Of a DNA stretch of 64,000 bases, positions 16,105 to 24,724 are shown one piece after another. How positions within the stretch are numbered: the first letter of the stretch is position 1; each line of letters opens with the position of its first letter. The stretch is from SZUA-584 sp040768905 (GTDB lineage: Bacteria > Bacillota > Clostridia > Christensenellales > SZUA-584). The notes under the pieces are model-generated. The model saw nothing but the letters and a program-made list of their open reading frames with translations. It made no database searches and was not told the origin of the DNA. Position numbers and translations under genes: made by a program. The stretch lies in the NCBI GenBank assembly GCA_040768905.1, contig JAXGMA010000001.1, forward strand, positions 2,410,582-2,474,581, given 5' to 3'.

Positions 16105-16260
16105 CTACTCATACATGTCCATGCTTTGCTGGCATTCTTCGCAATAGCCGCTGCAAATATCATAACACGCATCGCACATATAAGCATTGCACACCTTGCA
16201 GTGCTGCATCGAACGCGACTCGAGGGGCTTGCTGCAGCAATGGCAGTTTGTCTTTGACAT
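16105..16260 (-). CDS. Cysteine-rich zinc-finger-like miniprotein
   Basis: A 51-residue reading frame with ten cysteines and two histidines, arranged as CHCC, HCKVC, CDAC, CSGYC and EEC. The paired CxxC-type spacing suggests two zinc-binding knuckles. Its stop codon lies 14 bases from the convergent regulator's stop. The ribosome site is weak (AAAGG about 14 bases upstream). The high cysteine count in regular spacing is unlikely by chance. No family is recognised. Confidence 0.55.
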   Translation of the reverse strand: MSKTNCHCCSKPLESRSMQHCKVCNAYMCDACYDICSGYCEECQQSMDMYE

Positions 16261-16417
16261 GAAAAAAGCCAGGCCTTTCTTTCGTTGATTGCAGATAGTA
16301 TTGACAGATCATGCGGTTTTTATACCTTAAGCAAACTTAAACGCTCAAGCGAAAGTTCTTTGTTCATGAAACGTCGCTAAACGATAATAAGACAACAACA
16401 CCGATAAAAACTGTTGG

Positions 16418-16446
16418 TTTACAAATAAAATAGCTTGTGTTATGAT
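16418..16446 (+). promoter_or_regulatory. Promoter of rpsO
   Basis: TTTACA (16418-16423), a 17-base spacer, TATGAT (16441-16446). It leaves a leader of about 77 bases before rpsO, a place where S15 often represses its own translation in bacteria; no specific fold was verified here. Confidence 0.75.
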
Positions 16447-16529
16447 GTTTTCTGACTTTAACCGCTTACATGGTTTGGCGAGTATCCGACGCTTTACGCT
16501 GTTTGCGGGGCTAAAAACAGGAGGACAAA

Positions 16530-16793
16530 ATGGATAAGGAAACAAAGGCGGGAATCATCGAGAAATTTGCCCTGAGTACGGCAGATACGGGTTCACCGGA
16601 AGTGCAGATCGCGCTTCTTACTGAGCGGATCAACCATCTGATAGAGCACCTCAAAGCGCATAAGAAAGACCATCATTCAAGAAGAGGGCTTTTAAAAATG
16701 GTTGGAAAAAGAAGAGGCCTGCTCAATTATCTTAAGAAAAAGGATATTGAACGCTACAGAGAAGTGCTCAAAGGATTAAACTTAAGAAAATAA
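16530..16793 (+). CDS. rpsO: Ribosomal protein S15
   Basis: An 87-residue protein of typical length with the S15 signature: TGSPEVQIALLTERINHL, then HKKDHHSRRGLLKMVGKRR and LNYLKKKDIERY. It binds 16S rRNA early in 30S assembly. AGGAGG precedes the ATG with good spacing. It lies directly ahead of pnp, the order seen in most Firmicutes. Confidence 0.98.
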   Translation: MDKETKAGIIEKFALSTADTGSPEVQIALLTERINHLIEHLKAHKKDHHSRRGLLKMVGKRRGLLNYLKKKDIERYREVLKGLNLRK

Positions 16794-16799
16794 CAAACA

Positions 16800-16828
16800 A
16801 TAGAGCGGGCGACCGCTCTATTATTTGT
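16800..16828 (+). terminator. Hairpin between rpsO and pnp
   Basis: AATAGAGCGG pairs with CCGCTCTATT around a GCGA loop, followed by a weak T-rich run. It may be a leaky terminator or a processing hairpin, as between rpsO and pnp in other bacteria. Confidence 0.55.
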
Positions 16829-16905
16829 TGAAAAACATCATGCGCACCGCGCATGGGGGCATGTGTAAGGGTACAGATGCCAGGGAGTGAAGGAGAAGGA
16901 GAAGA

Positions 16906-19056
16906 ATGGAACACAAAGTTTTTGAAATGGAATTGGCCGGCAGGAAACTGACGGTAGAGACAGGGAAATATGCCCAGCAGACAAACGGAACTTGTATGAT
17001 AAGGTGCGGCGAAACGGCCGTACTCGTAACGGCTACAGCGTCAAAAACATTGCGCGAGGGTATAGACTTTTTCCCTCTGAACGTAGAATTTGAAGAAAAG
17101 ATGTATTCTGTTGGTAAAATACCCGGAGGATTCATCAAGCGTGAGGGACGCCCCTCCGAGAAGGCCATACTCACATCCAGGCTGATAGACAGGCCGATAA
17201 GGCCGCTTTTTCCCAAGGGTTACCGCAATGATGTGCAAGTGATCTGTACGGTTTTGAGCGTGGAGCAGGATGTGCCGCCCGCAATACTTGGCATGATAGG
17301 TTCGTCGGTGGCTTTATCGATCTCTGATATTCCTTTCCTCGGACCAACGGGCTCGGTGATCGTCGGGTTTGTTGACGGTGAATACGTGATCAACCCTGAC
17401 GTGGAGCAGCGCGAAAAAAGCCTGCTTGACCTGACCGTTTCGGGCACAAAAGATGCCGTGATGATGGTGGAAGCGGGAGCCGAGCAGATCAGCGAAAAGC
17501 AAATGCTTGACGCCATATTGCTGGCGCACCAAGAGATCAAGAAAGTCGTGGCGTTTATTGAAAGCATCGTTGCAGAGATCGGAAAAGAAAAGATCGTCCC
17601 GGAAATCAAGGAGACGGATGCAGTACTTGAAGAAAAAGTGCGCGAATACGCTTTTGAGAAGGTGGCTTACAGTATCGATACCAACGAAAGAAGCGTGCGC
17701 GAGCAGCGGACGGAAGAAGTCACTGCGGATGTCCTTGCCAATTTTGCAGAAGATTATCCTGATAGCGCTGCTGATATCGAAAGCATATTGTATGATTTAA
17801 GAAAAGAACTTGTGCGGGACCGCATCATCAACAAGGGTCTTCGGCCTGATGGACGTGCGCACGATGAGATCCGGCCCATATGGTGCGAGACGGGCATATT
17901 TGCGCGTACGCACGGAAGCGCAGTGTTTACACGAGGCGAAACGCAAGCAATGACATTGACAACGCTTGGGTCTGTCAGCGATGCGCAGCGTATCGACGGC
18001 TTGTCGGATCAGGACAACAAAAGGTATATGCATCATTACAATATGCCGCCCTATTCGACCGGAGAAGCGCGGATGCTGCGCGGCTCAAGCCGGCGCGAAA
18101 TAGGCCACGGCGCGCTGGCGGAAAGGGCGCTGATGCCTGTTTTGCCGGATGAAATCGATTTTCCGTATGCCATACGCACGGTGTCCGAATGTATCAGCTC
18201 AAACGGCTCGACGTCTCAGGCGAGCATTTGCGCAAGCTCACTTTCGCTTATGGATGCAGGCGTTCCGTTAAAAGCAGCGGTAGCTGGCGTCGCGATGGGG
18301 CTGATAAAGGATGAAGATACAAGCAACATTGCCATACTTACCGATATTCAGGGCCTTGAAGATTTTCTTGGAGACATGGATTTCAAAGTTGCGGGTACGC
18401 GAAACGGCATTACAGCGATACAGATGGATATCAAGATAAAGGGCATTGATGAGCAAGTACTCACGCGCGCGCTGGAGCAGGCGCACGCGGGCCGCATGCA
18501 CATACTTGACAAAATGGACGAAGTGCTTCCGGCTGCACGTGAAAACCTCTCCAAATACGCGCCGCGTATTTACCAGTTCACCATCGACCCGGAGAAAATA
18601 CGCGAGGTCATTGGTTCAGGCGGCAAGGTCATCAATAAAATCATTGCCGACACGGGCGTCAAGATTGATCTTGAGGATGACGGGCGTGTGTTTATACTCT
18701 CCGCGGATGAGGATGCCGCAGACAAAGCGAGAGCAGCCATTGATGCTATCGTCAAAGATATCGAGGTCGGGAACGTGTATCTGGGCAAGGTGGTGCGCAT
18801 CATGAACTTTGGCGCATTTGTCGAGCTTGCGCCCGGCAAGGACGGGCTTGTGCACATCTCCAAGCTCGCCAATGAACATGTCAAGCGTGTTGAGGATGTC
18901 GTCAATATCGGCGATGAGATCCTCGTTCGTGTTGCCGAGATCGACCGCCAAGGGCGTGTCAATTTGACGCGAAAAGGGCTGCTTCCGGGCGATAAAAAAC
19001 CGGAGAGCACTACGGCCGAGGGCAAAAGACCAGAAAAAGAAGAGCTAAAAGAATAA
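16906..19056 (+). CDS. pnp: Polyribonucleotide nucleotidyltransferase (PNPase)
   Basis: A 716-residue phosphorolytic 3'-to-5' exoribonuclease of usual length. It has two RNase PH domains separated by a helical domain, a KH domain (IREVIGSGGKVINKI) at about 560-620 and an S1 domain (GKVVRIMNFGAFVEL, DGLVHISKLA) at about 625-695, ending in a charged tail. It acts in mRNA turnover. AAGGAGAAGGAG lies ahead of the ATG. The order rpsO-pnp is followed after one gene by a YlxY-like gene, echoing Bacillus. Confidence 0.98.
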   Translation: MEHKVFEMELAGRKLTVETGKYAQQTNGTCMIRCGETAVLVTATASKTLREGIDFFPLNVEFEEKMYSVGKIPGGFIKREGRPSEKAILTSRLIDRPIRPLFPKGYRNDVQVICTVLSVEQDVPPAILGMIGSSVALSISDIPFLGPTGSVIVGFVDGEYVINPDVEQREKSLLDLTVSGTKDAVMMVEAGAEQISEKQMLDAILLAHQEIKKVVAFIESIVAEIGKEKIVPEIKETDAVLEEKVREYAFEKVAYSIDTNERSVREQRTEEVTADVLANFAEDYPDSAADIESILYDLRKELVRDRIINKGLRPDGRAHDEIRPIWCETGIFARTHGSAVFTRGETQAMTLTTLGSVSDAQRIDGLSDQDNKRYMHHYNMPPYSTGEARMLRGSSRREIGHGALAERALMPVLPDEIDFPYAIRTVSECISSNGSTSQASICASSLSLMDAGVPLKAAVAGVAMGLIKDEDTSNIAILTDIQGLEDFLGDMDFKVAGTRNGITAIQMDIKIKGIDEQVLTRALEQAHAGRMHILDKMDEVLPAARENLSKYAPRIYQFTIDPEKIREVIGSGGKVINKIIADTGVKIDLEDDGRVFILSADEDAADKARAAIDAIVKDIEVGNVYLGKVVRIMNFGAFVELAPGKDGLVHISKLANEHVKRVEDVVNIGDEILVRVAEIDRQGRVNLTRKGLLPGDKKPESTTAEGKRPEKEELKE

Positions 19057-19067
19057 TAGTACCTGAT

Positions 19068-19104
19068 CAAGGCTGTCGGTTCATAATCGGCAGCCTTGTT
19101 TTTT
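19068..19104 (+). terminator. Terminator of pnp
   Basis: CAAGGCTGTCGG (19068-19079) pairs, with one G-U, with CGGCAGCCTTG (19088-19098), followed by six T residues. A strong rho-independent terminator. Confidence 0.9.
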
Positions 19105-19195
19105 ACGCCTGTTTTTAAGGGCTGAGCCTTCTTTTTGCACTTAAAATGTACATAATGCTGTTTGCAGATATATAAAAGGGGTATTAATGGTCTGA

Positions 19196-19214
19196 GAAGC
19201 AAATAATTTGCTTC
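19196..19214. repeat. Perfect 19-base inverted repeat
   Basis: GAAGCAAAT and ATTTGCTTC flank a single A. It lies about 58 bases ahead of the GGDEF gene, in its probable leader. It could be an operator or a hairpin in the 5' region. Confidence 0.5.
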
Positions 19215-19271
19215 ATTAAAAACAGATGGATGGAAAGTGATAGCGTTTATCAGGTTCCAAGGAATGTGCAT

Positions 19272-20393
19272 ATGCAGGTTGTCGAGCATATATTCTTCCA
19301 TACTTTTTCACTGATCATACTGTTTTTGGTATTTTTCAACTCAAAAAGGCCGCATGTGCGCGCTCTTCATCAGGACAAGATATTTACATATATTATAATA
19401 TATTGCATAATTATCATAGGGTTTGACATGCTCAGTGTCTACGTCAACGGGCAACCCGGTGCTTTTTTTCGGGGGCTCAATTATTCGAGCGGCGTAATCA
19501 CAAGGATCATCGATATTCTGCCGCCGATCCTCTGGCTTTTGTACGTCTGCTTTCAAATCTTTAAGGATGCGCGCATGCTGCGCAGCTTAAAGGCCCCGCT
19601 TTTTGCGGCTTTTATTCTCAATGCCGTTTTTGTATGCTCAAGCCTTGTAAACGGCTGGGTGTTTCATATTGATGACACGAATCAATTTGTCATAGGCCCT
19701 TATTCCTTTGCCCGGGTCATTTTTGTGATGTCGTTTTTCGCAATAGCCACAGTGCTTGCCGTTTTATACAGAAAACGGCTTGAAAAGGGCATATTCTTTG
19801 GCCTAATGTGTTTTGTTATCCCTGTTTCTTTAGGTGTTGCTGCGCAGATTTTTGTGGACACCACCGTTTTCGTAGGTATCGGCATGAGCATATCGGTGCT
19901 GACGGTTTTTTTCAATATACAGAACAAACACTTAACGACCGACTACCTGACAGGTATTTACAACCGGAGACAGCTTGATCATTATCTTGCACAGAAAATA
20001 AAACGCAGCGGCAAAAGGCCTTTTGGGGCTATCTTGATTGATCTTGACGGATTCAAGACCATCAATGACACTTATGGGCACCATGCAGGCGATATCGTCT
20101 TGCAGACGGCTGTTTCTCTCATCGGTGACTGCATACGCAAAGAGGGTTTTTTTGCGCGTTACGGGGGCGATGAGTTTTGCGTGGTGATGGATACAGCAGA
20201 AAGGGCATTTCTTGAGCATAAAGCAAGTTCAATACGGGATAGAATCAGAGAGCACAATCAAATGAGCGAAAAAAGTTTGCAATTAAAGCTGTCTATGGGA
20301 TTCGATCTGTACAATGATCGTTTGGGTGCATACCCGCAAGATTTTCTGGTTCATATCGATAAACTCATGTACGAGAATAAAAAACAAGACTAG
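19272..20393 (+). CDS. Membrane-bound diguanylate cyclase (GGDEF)
   Basis: A 373-residue protein: seven or so hydrophobic helices in residues 1-220, then a GGDEF domain with DYLTGIYNRRQLD, DLDGFKTINDTYGHHAGD and the catalytic RYGGDEF. It should make cyclic di-GMP at the membrane. The inhibitory I-site RxxD is not intact (RKEG five residues before GGDEF), so product feedback may be lost. ATG 19272 is preferred because AAGGA is 8 bases upstream; a longer frame starts at 19230 without a clear ribosome site. The N-terminal sensor family is not recognised. Confidence 0.88.
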   Translation: MQVVEHIFFHTFSLIILFLVFFNSKRPHVRALHQDKIFTYIIIYCIIIIGFDMLSVYVNGQPGAFFRGLNYSSGVITRIIDILPPILWLLYVCFQIFKDARMLRSLKAPLFAAFILNAVFVCSSLVNGWVFHIDDTNQFVIGPYSFARVIFVMSFFAIATVLAVLYRKRLEKGIFFGLMCFVIPVSLGVAAQIFVDTTVFVGIGMSISVLTVFFNIQNKHLTTDYLTGIYNRRQLDHYLAQKIKRSGKRPFGAILIDLDGFKTINDTYGHHAGDIVLQTAVSLIGDCIRKEGFFARYGGDEFCVVMDTAERAFLEHKASSIRDRIREHNQMSEKSLQLKLSMGFDLYNDRLGAYPQDFLVHIDKLMYENKKQD

Positions 20394-20528
20394 CTACTTT
20401 ATGATGTATGGCTGACAAGAGACTTTTTTTGCCTGCTTTTTTTCTTCGCAAGCCTTGAAAAGTCATATTTTTTTGCACATCACAATACTATTTATTATAT
20501 CGAACAGACACTAAAAGGCGGTGTTTTT

Positions 20529-21296
20529 ATGCACATATTTGTCGTGAAGAAAGCCACCATCATACGTGCGGCCGTGTTTTTGCTGCTCGTCATCGGCGCC
20601 ATTGTCTATGCACAGGCGGCCATTGGCGAAGCCGCGCCGGCGTCCGCTCAGGCTGAAGCTATGCCTGTCTGCAGGGTCCAAACAGATGAAATGATCGTGG
20701 CCATCACTTTTGATACTGTGTTTGGAGATGAAGATTATACCCGGCAGATCCTGGATGTTTTAAAAAGCGAGAGTGTGCGCGCCACATTTTTTGTGATGGG
20801 GCTTTGGGCCAACGAGAACAGTGCAGCACTGGATGCCATTCTTCGGGGCGGACACGAGATCGCGAGCCATTCGATGAACCATGAACGATATCCTGATATG
20901 ACCCAAAGCGAGATCTTAAGCGATGCAAAAGCAGCGGCGGATGTAATATTCTCCAAAACAGGATATGATACGCGGCTTATCCGAATGCCCTATGGCGCAT
21001 TTGATACGCCAAGCATACTGGCGCTGGAAAGCGAGGGATTTTTACCTGTAAAGTGGAGCGTTGATTCAAAAGACTGGAAAGGTTACAGCGCTGAACAAAT
21101 TGCGGACAGCGTGATGGCAGAGGTGCAAAACGGAGATATCATCATGTTTCAGAACAACATGGCACAGACGCCTGCAGCACTTATCGAGATCATTCTAGCC
21201 CTGCGTGAAAGAGGCTATAAGATCGTCACAGTATCGGATCTTCTTCTTGATTCGGACTATATCATAGATGCTAAAGGTGTTCAAAGGCCGCTTTAA
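20529..21296 (+). CDS. YlxY/PdaB-type polysaccharide deacetylase-like protein
   Basis: A 255-residue protein with an N-terminal signal anchor (about residues 11-31) and a NodB-homology domain. Motif 1 is VAITFDTVFGDEDYT, like PdaB's TFDISWGDE, lacking the second Asp of TFDD. The metal motif SHSMNHERYP is intact, and motif 3 is RMPYGAFDTP. Motif 5 (IIMFQNN) lacks the usual catalytic His. It may be weakly active or specialised. In Bacillus ylxY follows rpsO-pnp; here one GGDEF gene intervenes. PdaB acts in spore cortex or cell-wall work. Whether it deacetylates peptidoglycan is not settled by sequence. Confidence 0.85.
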   Translation: MHIFVVKKATIIRAAVFLLLVIGAIVYAQAAIGEAAPASAQAEAMPVCRVQTDEMIVAITFDTVFGDEDYTRQILDVLKSESVRATFFVMGLWANENSAALDAILRGGHEIASHSMNHERYPDMTQSEILSDAKAAADVIFSKTGYDTRLIRMPYGAFDTPSILALESEGFLPVKWSVDSKDWKGYSAEQIADSVMAEVQNGDIIMFQNNMAQTPAALIEIILALRERGYKIVTVSDLLLDSDYIIDAKGVQRPL

Positions 21297-21323
21297 GGAT
21301 TAACAAAAGAATGAGGGCACGGT

Positions 21324-21935
21324 ATGCAGGATACGACAAACAGCGCGGGCATAGCGGGCAGGATTTGCCGTCTTGAGCTGTCACACAGGATATACGGGGA
21401 AGCTTTTTATACTTTTATGCTCGAATGTGCAAGGCTCAGTGAGAAGAAGGATGTCTTGCCTGTTACCGTCTCGGAGAGGCTTTTATCGCGGTATCCGCTT
21501 TGCGAGGGTGCAGCCGTTTTGGTTCAAGGACAGCTAAGGTCATACAATAAGCTGATAGATGGCAAGGTCAGGCTTTGCCTTACTGTTTTTGCGCGCGAGA
21601 TCAGAGAGGCGCAGGGAAACGTCAACGAAATTTTGTTGCAAGGCTTTTTATGCAAGAAGCCAGTTTACCGAATCACTCCTTTCGGGCGTGAAATCACGGA
21701 TATGCTTGTTGCAGTCAATCGTGCTTTCAATAAGTCGGATTACATTCCGTGTATCGTCTGGGGTGACAATGCACGTTTTGCCGAGGGCTTCGATGTGGGC
21801 GGCAAAGTCAAGCTTTGGGGGCGCATACAGTCGCGTGAATATGAAAAGGCAATGGAAAACGGAGAGAAATTAAAGAGAACGGCATACGAAGTGTCTGTGT
21901 CACGGTTGGAAAAAGAATGGCAGGGTAACGCATAA
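21324..21935 (+). CDS. SSB-like protein with two OB folds
   Basis: A 203-residue protein resembling clostridial single-stranded-DNA-binding-like proteins made of two OB-fold halves. The first has VQGQLRSYNKLIDGKVRLCL. The second has NEILLQGFLCKKPVYRITPFG and the SSB-like DMLVAVNRAFNKSDYIPCIV, then VKLWGRIQSREYEK. It lacks the acidic tail that recruits partners to true SSB. GAGGG precedes the ATG by 7 bases. A role in DNA replication or repair is likely but unproven. Confidence 0.7.
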   Translation: MQDTTNSAGIAGRICRLELSHRIYGEAFYTFMLECARLSEKKDVLPVTVSERLLSRYPLCEGAAVLVQGQLRSYNKLIDGKVRLCLTVFAREIREAQGNVNEILLQGFLCKKPVYRITPFGREITDMLVAVNRAFNKSDYIPCIVWGDNARFAEGFDVGGKVKLWGRIQSREYEKAMENGEKLKRTAYEVSVSRLEKEWQGNA

Positions 21936-22074
21936 GGGTTTTTAAGGCACTGACGCCGGTTTCCCGTTAAGCATTCATTTAAAAGCATCAAAGAGTGCAG
22001 TTTAAAAAAGTGTTTTTAAAAAATTTTTGATCAGAACATGTTTTGTAAAAACGCTGCCTCAGATGCAAAAAAGG

Positions 22075-22101
22075 TGGTATAATAAGCCGTCTGGGCTTAT
22101 T
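22075..22101 (+). promoter_or_regulatory. Extended -10 promoter followed by a start-site hairpin
   Basis: TGGTATAAT at 22075-22083 is an extended -10. It runs straight into an inverted repeat, AATAAGCC and GGCTTATT (22081-22101). The transcript would begin within or just after the first arm. No good -35 is visible. Confidence 0.5.
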
Positions 22102-22119
22102 GTTGTTTGCGGAGGAATC

Positions 22120-23499
22120 ATGAAAAGCAAAAGAAAACGCTATGACGTGGCCATCATCGGCGGCGGAATCAGCGGACTGATGGCGGCGCATCGGCTCTCA
22201 CAAGCCAATCAGGCGCTTAAGATCATACTCATAGAAAAAGGGGCTCCGATCGAGGCGCGCTGCTGCCCCATGATCACACAAAAATCGGGCAGCTGCCGCA
22301 TGTGCACACACTGCGCCGTCATGGAAGGCATGGCGGGCGCCGGTGCGTTCAGCGACGGCAAATACATCATATCAACAGAGTACGGCGGCTGGCTTACCGA
22401 TTACTTGAGCCATGAGACGGTTATGGATTATATTGAACAGGCGGACAAGCTGCTTATGGGATACGGGGCCTCCGCGCAGCGGTACGAGCCTGACAATGAG
22501 CTAAAAAAGATCTGCATTCAGCATGATCTGCATATGCAGCAAGCAAGGCTCAAGCACCTTGGTACAGATGCCAACTTTGAGACCATGCGGCGGATGATAG
22601 CTGATTTGGTGCAGCGCGTGGAGATCCTTTCGCGCACTGAAGTTTTGGACGTTGAAAAAGACAAGCATATGCTGCGTACGCCGGACGGCGAGTTTACTGC
22701 GGATACCATCATTTTTGCGGTAGGCCGGGTGGGCAGCCGTGCTTTTGCGCATTGGTGCCGCAAAAACGGCATCGAGATGACCAATAATCAGGTGGATATC
22801 GGTGTGCGCGTCGAGCTTCCGGCCATCATATGGGAGCACTTTTCACGCAAGATATACGAACCCAAGATATGGTACAGAAGCAAACGTTATGGGGATGTGA
22901 CGCGCATGTTCTGTTTTAACGAGTGCGGCAGTGTCGTGATGGAAAACACGGACGGCGTTTTGACTGTTAACGGCCATTCTTACAAGGGTGAAGATAAGAA
23001 AACAGCAAATTCGAATTTTGCGCTGCTCTCAACCATCAGATTTACACAGCCGTTTAAAGAGCCGATAGAATACGCGCGGTATGTGGCTTCGCTTGCCAAC
23101 CTGATCAGCGGCGGCAGCGTACTCGTCCAGCGACTCGGAGATTTGGAGGCCGGGCGGCGCACCGACACTGGGAGACTTAAAAAGTCGACAACGATACCCA
23201 CGCTGGATGTCGTTCCGGGAGATTTGAGCCTTTGCATGCCCAAAAGGCAGCTTGACAATATCACGGAGACGCTGCACGCGCTTGACCGTGTTGCGCCGGG
23301 AACGGCAAATCATGATACGCTGCTTTACGGCATTGAATGCAAATATTATTCTGCCCGGCCTGATTCGGACGGCTTTGCGCTCAGCGGCTGCAAAAGCATC
23401 TATGCAGTGGGCGACGGTGCGGGCTTTACACGCTCACTTTCTCATGCGGCGGCTCACGGGCTTTATGTGGCAGATGTGCTGAGCAAAAAAACAACTTGA
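22120..23499 (+). CDS. NAD(P)/FAD-dependent oxidoreductase
   Basis: A 459-residue flavoprotein of the uncharacterised COG2509 type. It has an N-terminal dinucleotide-binding fold, VAIIGGGISGLMAAHRL, then a Cys-rich stretch (CCPMI, CRMCTHC) near residues 48-65 and GMAGAGAFSDGKY. The C-terminal FAD-binding tail is IYAVGDGAGFTRSLSHAAAH. Length and motifs fit this family of predicted dehydrogenases; the substrate is unknown. ATG 22120 follows GGAGG by 4 bases. It appears monocistronic under the extended -10 promoter at 22075. Confidence 0.85.
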   Translation: MKSKRKRYDVAIIGGGISGLMAAHRLSQANQALKIILIEKGAPIEARCCPMITQKSGSCRMCTHCAVMEGMAGAGAFSDGKYIISTEYGGWLTDYLSHETVMDYIEQADKLLMGYGASAQRYEPDNELKKICIQHDLHMQQARLKHLGTDANFETMRRMIADLVQRVEILSRTEVLDVEKDKHMLRTPDGEFTADTIIFAVGRVGSRAFAHWCRKNGIEMTNNQVDIGVRVELPAIIWEHFSRKIYEPKIWYRSKRYGDVTRMFCFNECGSVVMENTDGVLTVNGHSYKGEDKKTANSNFALLSTIRFTQPFKEPIEYARYVASLANLISGGSVLVQRLGDLEAGRRTDTGRLKKSTTIPTLDVVPGDLSLCMPKRQLDNITETLHALDRVAPGTANHDTLLYGIECKYYSARPDSDGFALSGCKSIYAVGDGAGFTRSLSHAAAHGLYVADVLSKKTT

Positions 23500-23535
23500 C
23501 GCTACAAAAAAACCAAAAGGGAACATTGAAAATTT

Positions 23536-24627
23536 ATGGTGCAGAACAAAAACGGCATTGAGCATTTTACAGGGCTACATGAGCACAGGCTTGCGGTGTC
23601 TTTGCCTGTTCTTAAGATACTGGCAGTTATTGCCGGTTTGATCCACCTCTTTTTGATTATTCCCGACTTGATCAATCTAGGCAGTGCATCTGCCGGGCTG
23701 GTCATTGCTTTGCGCGCGGGTTATGCGCTGCTTGTTTTTTTAATACTGATTTTCATGAAGCACATCAAAAAATTCAGGATGATGGCTACAGTAGTTACTT
23801 TGATGGAGGTTTTGGTCGTCGCACAGTTTCTTTTTGTATTCACACTGTACCCAAATCCTGATTTTATGATTCAGCTTCTTGGCATGATGTTGCTTGCCGT
23901 GTTCGTGTTTCTTTTGCCGAATTATTGGGGGCTGATGATTGCTGTTGCGCTTTTAGGTGCCTTGGCGTTCTTTGTTATGGCCTATAACATTTATTCTCAG
24001 GATACGTCAGTGCGGCTGATCCCGGGCATGATTTATTTGGGGCTGGTGATTGTGGTCGGCGCATTTTTTGCGCGCTTTGCGCAGAGGGTACAGCAGCGTG
24101 AAATGGTAAGGGCTGATGCACTGAAACTTGTTGGCGAAACGGACCCTCTCACGCAATTAGGCAACCGAAACATGCTCAAACAAACAGGCCAGAACTGGTT
24201 TGAAAGCATTGTCTGCCAAAAGCGGAAGCTCTCGATCGTTCTCATGGATGTTGACAATTTAAAGATGATCAATGATCAATACGGGCACGCGGCCGGAGAT
24301 TCGCTGCTTATCGAAATTGCGAAAATTACACGCAGCCATTTGCGCGAGGGTGACATGTGTGTGCGCTGGGGCGGTGACGAGTTTATATTGCTGTTACCGG
24401 ACATCACGCTTGCTTCTGCACGAAAGGTTGCGGAGCGCATCAGTTTGGCGATCAAAGAGCATAAGATGGGAGAAGGCATTTTTGCTTCATGCAGCTTCGG
24501 CATAGCGGAGCTTAAGGACGGGCAGAACCTGGAGGCGCTGATCAAGGAGGCCGATGCGCATATGTACAAGGCCAAAAAGGGCGGCAAAAATGTGGTTATG
24601 CCCCATGGAACAGACGAAAGTCTTTAA
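23536..24627 (+). CDS. Membrane-bound diguanylate cyclase (GGDEF) with I-site
   Basis: A 363-residue protein: about six hydrophobic helices in residues 25-190, then a GGDEF domain with TDPLTQLGNRNML, DVDNLKMINDQYGHAAGD and catalytic RWGGDEF. An intact inhibitory I-site (REGD, five residues before GGDEF) predicts feedback by cyclic di-GMP, unlike the other GGDEF protein in this window. The closest ribosome site, AAGGGA, is 12 bases upstream; GTG 23539 is an alternative start. No EAL or PilZ partner is adjacent. Confidence 0.9.
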   Translation: MVQNKNGIEHFTGLHEHRLAVSLPVLKILAVIAGLIHLFLIIPDLINLGSASAGLVIALRAGYALLVFLILIFMKHIKKFRMMATVVTLMEVLVVAQFLFVFTLYPNPDFMIQLLGMMLLAVFVFLLPNYWGLMIAVALLGALAFFVMAYNIYSQDTSVRLIPGMIYLGLVIVVGAFFARFAQRVQQREMVRADALKLVGETDPLTQLGNRNMLKQTGQNWFESIVCQKRKLSIVLMDVDNLKMINDQYGHAAGDSLLIEIAKITRSHLREGDMCVRWGGDEFILLLPDITLASARKVAERISLAIKEHKMGEGIFASCSFGIAELKDGQNLEALIKEADAHMYKAKKGGKNVVMPHGTDESL

Positions 24628-24696
24628 TGAATCTGCTGCCAAAAGGCTTGCATGAGAGCAGGACTTAAAAAACGAGAGAAAATGATGCGTATCAGC

Positions 24697-24705
24697 TGGT
24701 ATAAT
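24697..24705 (+). promoter_or_regulatory. Extended -10 promoter
   Basis: TGGTATAAT lies 20 bases upstream of the phage-tail-like gene. No matching -35 is seen, which is usual for extended -10 promoters. Confidence 0.5.
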
Positions 24706-24724
24706 AAGCCAAAAAGGAGAGGCA

